From Bostrychus sinensis (Eukaryota; Chordata; Actinopteri; Gobiiformes; Eleotridae), in contig CM036252.1 of NCBI GenBank assembly GCA_020698575.1, forward strand, positions 31,803,659-31,867,658: a DNA stretch of 64,000 bases. The letters are read 5' to 3'. The notes beneath the pieces were generated by a model. The model ran no database searches. It saw only the letters and a list, made by a program, of their open reading frames with translations, and was not told the DNA's origin. Below, piece after piece: positions 43,822 through 59,893 of this stretch. Position 1 is the first letter of the stretch. Every line of letters starts with the position of its first letter. The translations under genes and the position numbers were made by a program.

Positions 43822-44572
43822 ACACAAACCTAACTGGCGTGCACTGTGCACAGACCGACACTGATCGAAACTGCATAGGTCTAGCTCATCTCGAACGAGC
43901 CTATAGTAACTGTGGAGGCTGCTTGGCTCAGTGCATGATGGGAAAACGTCCACCTGTCAGCGGTGAATGGACAGGTGATTGGATCTGAGTTTAGTGCTGA
44001 CCAGAAATGTAACGCACCAACACTTTTCTGCCGCCCTCTTCCTCCCCCGTTTTTTTTTTTTTTTTTTTTTGTAGTAAAATACAGACTTTACAGTTACAGT
44101 TTTGACTTGGAAAAACTTTGTGCCCTGCTGCTCACTGTGAGTATTATTAAAGAGATTGTGCATAATATCTGCTGTTATTATAGGAGGATATTTTAACGTT
44201 TATAATGCGTAATCTTAGACATAAAAGCTAAGAATCACAGCTGAATGTGCCTCATGTTGTGTGCTCCTGAGGAGCGCATCATTTACTCACAGACTGTAGT
44301 CATGCCATAGTTTAATGCATTTATTATTAATCACACACGCGAGAAGTGGATTTCGGGCGTGATGATGCATGATCTGAGAAACAAACTGTCCGAGTTTACT
44401 ACAGGTGTATTTCCCCTCCTTCTGTTGCGGCCGTGCACTCTGGTTCACAATCCAGGCGAGGCGCAGTTCATCTCGAACGAGCCTAAAAACACAAATCTAA
44501 CTGGCGTGCACTGTGCACAGACCGACACTGATCGAAACTACACAAGTCTGGCTCATCTCGAACGCGCCTGAT
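43822..44572. repeat. Direct repeat pair of about 85 bp
   Basis: The segments 43822-43905 and about 44484-44570 share CTAACTGGCGTGCACTGTGC, ACAGACCGACACTGATCGAA and CTCATCTCGAACG. A related GTTCACAATCCAGGCGAGG block occurs at 42803 and 44442. They flank or partly overlap the right arm of the inverted repeat. Confidence 0.75.
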
Positions 44573-44754
44573 GGATAGAAACGGAAATGTGTCGTCTTCT
44601 ACGCTCACGCGGTGCATTTCTGCCCTGCTGGAAGACCCGTGGCGTGTTGCTGCCTCTGTCAGTGTCATCGTAATATTTTTGTTGTGATCAAATTATTCGG
44701 TGTCAATTAAAATTAATGCATTAACGCACAATTAACGCAAATAAATTAACGTAC

Positions 44755-44756
<2 letters not shown>

Positions 44757-44818
<62 letters not shown>
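44757..44818. repeat. (TA)n tract
   Basis: About 30 uninterrupted TA units. Confidence 0.97.
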
Positions 44819-44823
<5 letters not shown>

Positions 44824-46559
44824 GAGAGTGGTCAATATTATGACTTAACAATAAACCACTTTTTTCCTTGTAATGGATGTTTGTGAAAATACTTTTTCTA
44901 AGTGCAGCACATTATTGAGTTATCCTACTGGTTCTGTCACTTACAGATCTTAATAAGACATTTTAAGACACATTTTATTTAAGACAATATTGCAAAGCTT
45001 TACATACAAAGACTGATTCCTTACTGCTTGTTTTTTATTGCCAGTATTTTTGGTATACAATTTATAAAATGTTCAAAGATATCATATAGATGTTCTATAA
45101 ATGTGAATATAAAAATATACTTGGCTTTTTTTCACTATGTATCTGTATAGTCTAGTGCTTATTCACATCATCCTGAATTAAAATAATAAAATCATACATT
45201 TATTACTGTACTTTTGCTTATTGTAATTAGACCCTGTTTAAAAGAATGTCTGTTGGTGTTTTTAACACACATCACAAATTAGTCATATTAATCAATTTAC
45301 AAGAAACATTATAATTACAATACACGCACTAAAAAACTAACATCAGACTTGTCTAAAATGACTTAAAGGTTAAGAAATCTCATCTTTTAAAGTAACAAGG
45401 TCTGATACTATACACTTTGGAAAATAACAATGTATATATAATATTTTTTTGTTGTTGTAAGAAAACGGTGTCCATATTATGCTATTTCAGCAGTTTTGTT
45501 TTTGTTTTGTTTTTTTGTTTGTTTGTTGTTGTTTTTTTGTTAGATGTTTATTTACATATTTCAATGCCCGTCAAGCTAGTGATTTTGGTTTTAGTAAACT
45601 CAACAGCACTGTTGGCATGGTGTTGGTCATTACTTGGCAACATGTTACAAGTACACAGAATAATAGTTTTGGTTCTTAAGAAATCTTGTCATCTAACAAC
45701 CTGACACTGGCAAGAGGTGAACAATAACAGAAGGAGCAGAAAGTCCCCATTCACCTGCACATCCAAGGGAGAAAATCTTCCTTCTATCAACTTCATGTCA
45801 AGAAAACAATATAAATACTGTATTTTAACTTGTTCATTTCATGGTTGCTACATTAATCTATAGACTATATTGTAATGCATTTGGATGTAATGATTACACA
45901 AATATAATGAATACACATGTAATGACATTGATTAGACCAGATGAAGGGCTGGTTTAATGTAATGTTATAGATGAGCTTAATAAAGTATTCAGGCATTTGA
46001 ACGTAAAGTACTGTCATTTCTGTGTTGTTTTAGAGTTCATATTTTTAGAGTATCATTTTGACTATCATTTTATCTTATTGCTGGAACATGAAGAACCTTA
46101 AAATTAGAAATGCTGACTTACAAAAACCTTATTTCTCTACCGCTGGTCAAACATCCTAGCTTTTTGACAATTCTTGTTTTAAACTCCGCAATACTAAGGA
46201 CTAGCGGTAAATACTCAATACCAAGTTTAATTTTCTTAATAAGATAGTTAAGGAATATTTACCTTAAAACTAGTTGAATAATCTTGCATAGAAATTATTT
46301 TGTAAGCAAAAAATATCTTAACAGGAAAAAACATTGATTTATTATTATAACTGTGTTTAACCAAAACCTTCAAAATTAAGTAACAAGACTTTACAAGTTT
46401 TAAATTACTAAAAATTATATATTATTATATTATATTGTTTTCTTGACATGAAGTTGGTAGAAGGAAGATTTTATCCCTTGGATGTGCAGGGGAATGGGGA
46501 CTTTCTGCTCCTTCTGTTATTGTTCACCTCTTGCCAGTGTCAGGTTGTTAGATGACAAG

Positions 46560-47769
46560 TATTTGGATAAAACAGTCGGGTAAGGTGCTGTTGTGCATTG
46601 TCTGATTTGGTTTATAATTGATGAGTTGTACCTTGAAGTTATGTGCAAGCGTTTGTGTGAGAACTTGGCATTAAATAATATTTTCTTGGTGGTGAGTAGT
46701 CATGTGCTATAAATAATGTAAAACCACCCAGAGTCACCAGCAGCCATCACTGAGTGTGTGTATTGTATCTTATCATTTATGAAATAGACTTACTCCTCTC
46801 TACTTTAGTGGACATGTAGTGTTTCTGTTTCTGCTGCTGCATGAGGGAGAGTTGTTAGTGCAGTGGCTGATGGGGGATATTGGCTTCTAATTGCTCAGAC
46901 TATGGGCAATGCTGTGATATTGCAAAGTTGACTACACAGGCTGCAAAGTTAATAAATCAAAGCTTACAATGTTCTTTTCATATGGACTTAATCTGTACTC
47001 CTTACTAATCACAGAAAAAATAACACAGGTGCCTCACGTTTGTAAATCTGGTTTGATAAAAAGACTCACTTCATATGTAACTGTGGGTTTTTAGCAGAAA
47101 AAAGCAAAACAAAACAATAAGTTAAAGTTTATTTTGCCCAAGTTGAAACTGTAATATTGCAACTCATCTGCATTTTTTAAATAGTAAATAATTCATGTTT
47201 TCTTTATCATCATCTGGAATTATGTAAACAAATTGGCATTTTGAGTTAAAGCTATGAAAATTAATTCACTTTTGCTATCTACGATGATGACAGGCAATGA
47301 TAGAAAACAACAACAACAACAACAAAGTTTTTTACTTCATGATTAAAATTTTCAAATGTGACCCAGTGACCTAAGAGAGGTAGAGTGTGATTTTTTTTAG
47401 CAGGGCCTTAGGAGTAAATTGGGAAATTGCTATTTGGATCTATATGTGTCTGTTTCTGTTCATCTGTTTGCTTAACTGGGTGCCATTGGCCTGACTGACC
47501 ACTGGGCACATTTCTGATCAGCTGGTGGCAGACACCACATCTCTTTGATACACTCTATTTGATGTCATTTGTCTAATCAACTGATCACACTGCTACAGTT
47601 TTTCACATATGTGCTCCAACACATGTGTTTGTGAACAAACTTTGTTTGGTGATAGATTCAAAGACAATACCTGTAGCTGTTCAGTCGCTGAAAAGCAGTG
47701 TGCCTGTCCAAGATGGCTGCTACTACATCACCTCGCTCAGTATCTTTTTATAACCCATCAAAAAAAAAA

Positions 47770-47837
<68 letters not shown>

Positions 47838-48129
47838 GGAGTGTAACATAGTTGTTGGTACTGTATATGTTACCATATCACAGATCTGAGGTTTGGGGTA
47901 TTGCTCTAAGATCGGGGGCTAGTAAAGACATTTTATGAGGCCATTTGAAACACTACATCTTAAACAACTTCAGAACAGGTTTTCAAAATTACCTGAAATA
48001 TTTGTCTTGTGACCACCATTGTTTTGTTTTGTTTTTTTTTTGTTTTTTTTTTAAAGATGGCAAACTCGATGAGGAGCTTTACAGGGACTACAGCTGTGGA
48101 GCCTGATGGGGAGGGTGCTCCATCAGAAG
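46560..48129. other. Interior of foldback element, non-coding
   Basis: AT-rich, with a TA tract at 47769-47838, a CAA tract near 47308-47326 and no supported coding sequence. Confidence 0.6.
47769..47838. repeat. (TA)n tract, interrupted
   Basis: TA units with two TTTATA interruptions. It accounts for the IYIYI frames here. Confidence 0.95.
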
Positions 48130-48773
48130 AACAGTGCTGCTGAGTTTACTAAAACCAAAATCACTAGCTTGACGGGCATTGAAATATGTAAATAAACATC
48201 TAAAAAAGAAAAAAACAGCTGAAATAGCATAATATGGACACCTTTTCTTACAACAAAACAAATATATTATATATACATATTGTTATTTTCCAAAGTGTAT
48301 AGTATCAGAAATTGTTACTTTAAAAGATGAGATGTCATTTTAGACAAGTCTGGTGTTACTGTTTTTTAGTGCGTGTATTGTAATTATAATGTTTCTTGTA
48401 AATTGATTAATATGACTAATTTGTGGTGTGTATTAAAAACACCAACAGACATTCTTTTAAACAGGGTCTAATTACAATAAGCAAAAGTACAGTAATAAAT
48501 GTATGATTTTATTATTTTAATTCAGGATGATGTGAATAAGCACTAGACTATACAGATACATAGTGAGAAAAAGCAGAGTATATTTTTATATTCACATGCC
48601 CTCGTTAGTGGAGGTTATCTCTGCTCTGGATAATGACAAATGAAAGGGGTCAATAGTTCAGCACCTGTTTAAACTTAATAAAAAGATAACATTCCTAACA
48701 TTCTTTCACATCAAGGTACTTGTGAACTTGACCTGAGCTTTGCCAGGTCTGTCTACAATTGCTGTCAGTGTTG

Positions 48774-49140
48774 TGCATGAACGAGTTCAAATGAACGCGT
48801 TCATTGAACACGTTCATTTTTATGTGAACTTTGAACTGAACGCAACACATTTGTAAATCAAGAACTTGAACGTGAATTTGTTCACATTATGTGAGATGAA
48901 CGACGTACGTCTTGTCAATTAAACGTCGGAATTTGTTTTCACCTGAGTCGAGTGACGAGGTCTGATCGCACTTTTTAAACAGCGCTGTCCCTCACTGCCC
49001 ACAGGCTCCACTCCAAAACTGCACCAGAGAGCGCTTGTGTGCACAATGCATCTTGGGTAATGTAGTGTGAAGCCAAACATAGTCGAATCTAATATCTTTG
49101 GCTTCACACTACGTTACCCATGATGCACTGCACAAGCAAG
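48774..49140. repeat. GTTCA-rich palindromic stretch plus hairpin
   Basis: 48780-48905 is full of GAACG/CGTTC inverted motifs (ATGAACGCGTTCAT). At 49037-49135 TGCATCTTGGGTAATGTAGT pairs imperfectly with ACTACGTTACCCATGATGCA around a short loop holding the TTGGCTTCACAC inverse. These look like small DNA-transposon pieces. Confidence 0.55.
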
Positions 49141-49261
49141 CATAACAACGAGCGTAGCCTTCATAGCAACACTGGAGCGGGCAGCAGCAGCAGTCTGACA
49201 ATGGCAGTGCAAGTGAAGGCACAGAGAACACAGATGATGCTGCCTCTAACTATGAACATTT

Positions 49262-53710
<4,449 letters not shown>

Positions 53711-54392
53711 CATTATATATTTATTTAAGCATTTCTTGACCTGTTTAAATCATTATTTGTCAATGAGAGGATTTATTTATTCATTTTGTTTTATTTGTAA
53801 GACAGTCAGTTTGAGTTCAATTGCAATTCACTTTATTCACTTGTTAATTAAGACAGCCAATGCAAAAAAGGCAACCCCTTTTAAAATCCACCCACACACA
53901 CACTCGCCCACTTAAAGAGAGCTGAGTCTGTACTTTGGGAAGCACCCAAAACAACACAAACAAAATAATAAAGAGTGCAATGCAAAATATGAAGGATACC
54001 ATCACCAGAAGTTTTACCACCACCAGACTGGACCTTCAGCTCCTGGAACAAGAATACAACAAATTAATAATGACCAACAATGAAGTATGCTAAATTTAAC
54101 GAGTCAAAGAATCACACACACCACAGAAAAAAATATGTCAAAATATCACAAAAGTAGCAGCAGAAAAGCAGCAAAATATTAATCCATGTGTGCAGTTAAT
54201 TGGCAGCAAAAAGGTTAGAGTTAAGCAGAAAACATGCAGTGCTGTTAGCAGCGCAGGCCAGCTCGCAATGAAGTGGGGACAAGACAGCTATTCCAAACAT
54301 CAAGCAACAGGACAGCAATTGTGGACAGACCTGGTAAAGCTCAGGTCAAGTTCACAAGTACCTTGGTGTACAGCTCTGGCTAAAACAGAAAT

Positions 54393-54739
54393 GTCTCGGG
54401 TCACTGGGTGTAACCCTGTTCCCCGATAAAGCGGGAACGAGATGCTACGTAGCATACGCTATGGGAAACATTGTTTGCCGGACCGGTTGTGAAGCTCGTG
54501 TGTCAAACACGCCAAAGAGATGTGGCCTGCTTATATACCTCATGCTCAATCAACAGCACCTGCGAGATTGGGCGCATCTGGTTGATTGGGCTGGGGAGGT
54601 ATAAAAGGCACGTGACAGGAACAGTCTCCAGATCAAGTTTGTCTGAAGACCGCCCAGATACGCCCCCAGGGGCGGCACTGCAAACGCAGCATCTCGTTCC
54701 TGCTTTATCGGGGAACAGAGTTACACCCACTACCCCGAG
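54393..54739. repeat. DIRS terminal inverted repeats
   Basis: GGGTGTAACCCTGTTCCCCG with ATAAAGCGGGAACGAGATGC on the left pairs with GCATCTCGTTCCTGCTTTAT and CGGGGAACAGAGTTACACCC on the right, over about 55 bp. The stem-loop type end fits DIRS replication through a circular intermediate. Confidence 0.8.
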
Positions 54740-55947
54740 ATGTTCCCCTTCAAAAGCTAAACTTCGATGCTGCGTAGCATACGCTATGGGAACGAGAATA
54801 CCAACGCCACTGCCCCTAAAGTGTCTGGACCCCAAGGTAGTGAAGAGCACTAAGACCAAGGAGACTCAAACACGACTCAGGATGAAGACTCAAGGACACG
54901 AGAGCCAGGAGTCACATGAACATTCAAACTATAAAACTTGATAAAAGTGTGCGGCCCGCCGCATCACATATCAAATGTAGAGGGGCCCCCTTTGTCAGAG
55001 CCAAAGAGGAGCCCACCCCTCTGGTTGAATGAGCTCTGACACCTATAGGTGGGGGCTGACCACACGCCTCATAGGTCAGAGCAATAGCATCCCTCACCCA
55101 ACGGGACACGGTCTGTCCAGTGGCCGCAGCCCCTCGCTGACGGCCCCGTAGCACAAAAAGAGCTGCTCGGACTTGTGCCACTGACCAGTGTGGCTGACAT
55201 AAGTTCAGAGTGTGCGTACTGGACACAGTAAATGAAGCTTCTCCTGCTTCGGCGTAACAAGCGGCGGAGGACAGAAAGCTTCAAGAATAACAGGATCATG
55301 AACAGAGAAAGGAACTTTTGGCAGATAATCAGGGTGAGGATGCAAAATAACTATGACCAGGCTCGGGGCAAAATCCAGGCAGGACGGTGAAACCGATAAA
55401 GCCTGTAAATCCCCAATCCTCTTGAGAGAGGTAATGGCCATGAGAAAAAACAACTTCAAAGTCACATTGGGACATTGTGCAGTTTCCGATGAGGCAAAGA
55501 GGTCCACCTCCACTATGTAAAACTTCACCCAGATGTCACTACGTGGGGATGAAGTCACCACTCCCCGTGTGTCACAGCCTGTCTAGACAGTAAATCCGCC
55601 CCCACAATCATGTGCCCAGGGATTTCACTCTCAATGAGAGGAGCACGTTCTGAGCCCAGAGCAGAAGCTGCCGCGCTAACTCATACAGGTAGCGCAAACG
55701 CAGTCCGCCCTGATGATTCACATATGAGACCACTGCCGTGCTGTCCACTCACACCAAGATGTGCCTGCATGTCGGCGGAGTCCCAGATCATGCCCAAATA
55801 CGTGGCCCTCAGGGCAGGAGAGAGAACGCTTTTTTTTTTTTTTTTTTTTTTTTTTGGCATTGAGTCTCAACCCCAAAGACTCGAGGTGAACCAGTACAAT
55901 GTCCCAGTGACGTAGGGCTAGCTCCCGAGACTGAGCCAGAATGAACC

Positions 55948-55982
55948 AGTTGTCTACATAATTCAAAATTATGTAGACAACT
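55948..55982. repeat. Perfect 16-bp hairpin in the DIRS RT
   Basis: AGTTGTCTACATAATT and AATTATGTAGACAACT are exact inverses with a 3-base loop. The region encodes the RT catalytic motif on the minus strand (YIILNYVDNW). Confidence 0.9.
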
Positions 55983-56379
55983 GAGCCGCAGAGGGGCCAG
56001 AGCAGCATCCATACATTTTCTATAAGTCCGGGGTGACAAGGCCAGACCGAATGGCAGGACCCGATATTGGCACACTTCCCCCCTAAAGTGGACCTGAGAA
56101 ATTTCCATATATATATATATATAAGAATCTGGACACTTGCAGGGCCTTAGGTTTATGAGACCTTGGGTTCAGGCCATGAAATATTTTTTATTGTTTTATT
56201 TTTTAACTCTAGACTAATCTCTTCATGGCCTTTGCCATGATTGCCACAAACCCAGGACAACACTAGCCAAGGAACCCAACCAAGCGATCCTAAGGGCGCA
56301 GAGGACCAGAAAGCGGAGTGACAAGGGCCAGTGGCTGCCTCTCCTAAGAACACCAAGACACCGCAACATGACTTACCAG

Positions 56380-56978
56380 ATATCAGGAAGTGAAAAGCAG
56401 AAGTGATGGCCTTTAGCTGAAAGACAGGGTTAGGCCACAGCTTCAACAACCCCCCCATGAGCACTGAAAAACATGCAAGATGGGTACACAATCAAAGCAC
56501 AAAATTCCCCTGACTTCTTGGCAGAGGAGAGAGCCAGAAGGAGTAAGGTCTTGTATGAAAGACCTTAAGACCCCCTCAAATGGGGGGCCTAATAGCCCCT
56601 CCAACACCACCTGAAGTTCCCATGTGGGGCAGTCTCATTCTATGGGCACCCTGATGGCCATACCCCACGTGATCAGTTACAATGGCCACCACAAAGACCC
56701 CAAGAGTTGAAGCACCCGGGCCCCCATCATCAAGGTCTTGGAGAAACTCCAGGACTCCCTTTACCGGGCAAGAGGTGGGGTCAAATGCACTCTCCGAGCA
56801 CCACTTGGAAAAGAGCCGGCACCCAACACTATAAGACTTAGTTGTGGATGCGGACCGGGTGCCTAAACACAGCAGCTTCCCCCTTTCAGCTTCCAGACCA
56901 TGAACCTGTGTCCCAGCACTGGACACAAGCGCAGAGCTGTCATGAGGTGTGTGAGGTAGTGTAGCTCTGAGTGGCATG
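56380..56978 (-). pseudogene. DIRS tyrosine recombinase fragment A
   Basis: On the minus strand it encodes the recombinase core-binding part (TTKSYSVGCRLFSKWC, CPVKGVLEFLQDLDDGG). After a frame change the start of the catalytic part follows (SYKTLLLLALSSAKKSGEF). These are the parts missing from fragment B, yet fragment A lies upstream of B's RT. The two are therefore separate or rearranged copies, not one ordered element. Confidence 0.75.
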
Positions 56979-56999
56979 AGTAGCAGCAGAAAACAGGGG

Positions 57000-58222
57000 G
57001 CCCAGGCAAGAAGTCATGTCCAAGTTGAAATTTATTTACAGTGCCACCAAATATTTACATTTTTTCGCTCATCACAGCATGGCACAAACATATCTCTCTG
57101 AAACAGCACACACCTGCCTTTTATCCAGAGGCCAATCAATTGGCCTGGTCCACATTACTGGACCGATACAAAGAAACCGTTTAAAACACACATTTCCTTC
57201 ACTGTTCACTAGGACTGCACCCACATTGTCACAGCCCCTACAAAAAGAAAACATAACCAAACACCAATAATAAAGCTGAAAAGAAAACTTCCAAAATGGT
57301 AGATGCTGATGATGTCATCACTGACATCATCAGTATAAAAGCAGGAAGTTGTTGGGCGGCGCTTCCCCAAACATTTCCAGGTAAGTAACTTAAACAAAGG
57401 ACAAGGTAAGTACCAAAAAACAGCAAATACAATGAGGCTTTTAACCAATGACCCAAAACAATAAAACTAGAAACTAGTGATTGTGTGATTTGTAACTGAA
57501 TGTATGTATATGGAAAATGAAGAAATGTAAACTAATAAGACAAACACAAACAAAACCCAGAATATGTATGTGCAGCTTATTAGCAATATTTGTAAATGGA
57601 TTTATGAATGTGTGTTTAATATGGTATTGAAAGTAAAAATAGATAAGGGACAAGTGAAGGTTTGGACTCACTTTGTCACAAGGGGGGGGGGGGGGGGGGG
57701 GGCGGAAATGCATACAGAAGACTGGCGGGACACGTTTGATGGGCCAGCTTGTCTACCCCGAGAGGAGGACCATCTGATGACCTGAACGAGAACCAGAGTA
57801 GGCACTAGGTGGAAAGATCGACCCCATTTGTCACAGAGAGGCCCCCTCTGGACATCCTCTCTGCTCTAACCCTAAGGGCAAGCAAAGGGAGACAGAAAGC
57901 TTCCTTTATGGAATGCCGAGTAGCGCAAGTAGCCAGTCAGAACCTGGCATGAACATGGCAGATCTGGTTTGCTGCGTGTACTGCTTCATGAATATTATTG
58001 TTATCATGAATCCAGCACTCACTTCATTATAACTGAATTGAATTGGTGTGGACAGTCTCTGAGTCTGAACAGTTTTAGGTCTGATTGTGAGTTACATAAA
58101 CTCTGATCTGTGACACCTTTATGAAATAATCCTGAAGTTATATAAAGCATTAGATCTGTCAAAATGATTCTTTCTGATTCATATTCATCCGTCTTATTGT
58201 TCATCAGAATGGTCCTTCTTCC
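57000..58222. other. Non-coding stretch upstream of the plus sulfotransferase
   Basis: No gene recognised. It has a 21-base G-run at 57682-57702 and ordinary sequence up to the ATG at 58223. It would hold the promoter of the plus copy, but no TATA box or CpG cluster stands out. Confidence 0.55.
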
Positions 58223-58322
58223 ATGGCTCTGGAGAGATGTAAATGCTGCCTCCTGCTGGTGGGGGCCGTGGGCACAGTGTTGGTCCTGCTGTCCTTCCAG
58301 CACTGGGACCAGCTTCAGCACA
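58223..58322 (+). CDS. chst12-like plus copy, exon 1 (membrane anchor)
   Basis: ATG in CCATGG, then MALERCKCCLLLVGAVGTVL and LLSFQHWDQLQH, a short cytoplasmic N-terminus and one hydrophobic span. Donor CACA|GTGAGT, leaving phase 1. No counterpart was found for the minus copy. Confidence 0.85.
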
Positions 58323-59839
58323 GTGAGTGTTTGACATGGCCTTACACTTCCAGCTTCACTTTGTTTGGATTAGATTTAAGTTTTAAACTCAGATCCTGTT
58401 TGTTTTGGGATATTTTCAGAGAGGCTGCTTCAGATCCAGGAGCAGAGGAAGACACAGCTGGAGAGAATGTGTCACAGTGACAAGTGGAGGACTTTAGAGG
58501 AACTGAGCAACATGGAACTGGACAACCTCATTGTGGATGACAAACACGGCATCATTTACTGTTACATTCCCAAGGTACAAGCAGGGGCGTAGCCAGAATT
58601 TTTTTACTGGGGGGATTGGGGGCATATGTAACTAATTTACAGGGGGGTCTGGCAGTCCTCCCATATATTGTCTGTTAAATAGATTTTTTTTTTTTTTTTT
58701 TTGGGGGGGGGGGGTAATGTACAGCAACAATATTTGCTGTATCCTGGTGCATTTTAAAATGTTTTAGCTGACTATAGAGTGAGTAAAATAATTTGCAGAT
58801 TTCTATAGCCTGTATGTAGTGTGTGGGAGAGCCAGACTGTCTGGAAGCATGTTGTTGTTAATTAGTGCAATATGATAGATATTTTTTTTCTTTAACAAAC
58901 TTGCAACAACTTACTAACTAACAACTTTGTCTACATCACAACTTTCCATGGCAGTGTAAGAGCCTCTCACAGTCTGTACATCACAGACCTATCTGCTAAC
59001 ACAGACAGCTGGCACACTCAAATATGTAGGCACTTTTTTACTGTATACAATAACAATTAATAAAAGAAAGAATAAAAAGAACCAACAGAGAGATAAGGTT
59101 TAGATAAGACTGAAATTTTTTCTATTTAATATCTGACATCTTATTACTGTATATCATTTTAACCACCAATTTGAACTTGGATTGGTGTCCAGAATGAAAT
59201 CATTATTATATCATTTGAACTTCTAATTTGAACTGACTAAGTTAAATTTGATAAAAGTGATTCTGAATATGGCCGAAGTCTTTGTGAAAATGACTAGTTA
59301 TCATAGTTCTAGTTCTATGTTATATGTGCCACGCCCTCTACTGGTTTCATTTGGGTAAAACACTCAGATGTCTGCTGGTGTTCTCCTTGGTGAACTGATA
59401 ACACTGATAAAACTGATTAAACTTAGCCTGGCGAGCCATTCTCTCCTACTTGCTTTTTGCAAGCAGGACAGTCTGGTTCCCCTCTCAAAGCAGAGCATTT
59501 CTTCAGTTTGATTTGGAACTGGCCTATCACAGCCGTTTATCTGCAGCGCATCTTACAAATGCGGAAGCTAACCAAGGTAGCACTGGCTCCCGAGCTAACT
59601 TAATAACTTCTCTGACCTGATTAACAGCGTTTAGTGCTTTCCTTCAACACCTGTTGGTTCTGCTGAAGTCTGCGTTATTATCCAGTCCTCTGTGTGATTT
59701 TTTCTTTGTCTTGTTTCCATTTCAACAACAGTATAGTCCCGTTGATGTCCGACTTAAGGAATGCATTAAAAAACCCAACTTTTCTCCACAAGTCTTTATA
59801 CAACTGGCTTCCGCTGCTGTCCCCTTTCAGAAATAAGTA

Positions 59840-59893
<54 letters not shown>

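Larger units (their letters stand above)
42848..44252. mobile_element. Long inverted-repeat element with inner MITE
   Basis: The arms at 42848-43142 and 43910-44252 are inverted copies; for example CCAATCACCTGTCC on the left pairs with GGACAGGTGATTGG on the right. The arms enclose about 770 bp, most of which is a separate small transposon (43173-43746). No transposase frame is present. Confidence 0.7.
45093..48597. mobile_element. Foldback-like element with nested inverted arms
   Basis: Outer arms 45093-45612 and 48130-48597 are about 95% identical in inverse, including the full runs around ATGTGAATATAAAAATATAC and CTTTGGAAAATAACAATG. Inner arms 45685-45817 and 46429-46559 are about 97% identical in inverse, around CTGACACTGGCAAGAGGTG. 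About 1.6 kb of unrelated sequence (46560-48129) separates the right inner and right outer arms. No transposase frame was recognised, so the class is unknown. Confidence 0.75.
54391..56108 (-). mobile_element. DIRS-type retrotransposon fragment B (RT, RNase H, tyrosine recombinase)
   Basis: On the minus strand: RT at 56108-55860 (VLPFGLALSPRTYRKCMDAA, then ILNYVDNWFILAQSRE; the usual YLDDW is YVDNW), and RNase H near 55720-55600 (AVVSYVNHQGGLRLRYLYEL). A join after VDLFASSE then leads into a tyrosine recombinase (FFLMAITSLKRIGDL, RAHSTRG with the HxxR pair) to about 54920. A frame change lies just before the catalytic Tyr. The recombinase N-terminal part is missing. The 3' end has inverted repeats (54393-54450 against 54684-54739), as DIRS elements carry. 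A T-run (55832-55854) breaks the RT. Confidence 0.83.

Noticed and set aside
59654..59836. Small frame with a hydrophobic start (possible secreted peptide)
   Set aside because: It lies inside a repeat whose other copy at 28247-28801 does not preserve the frame.
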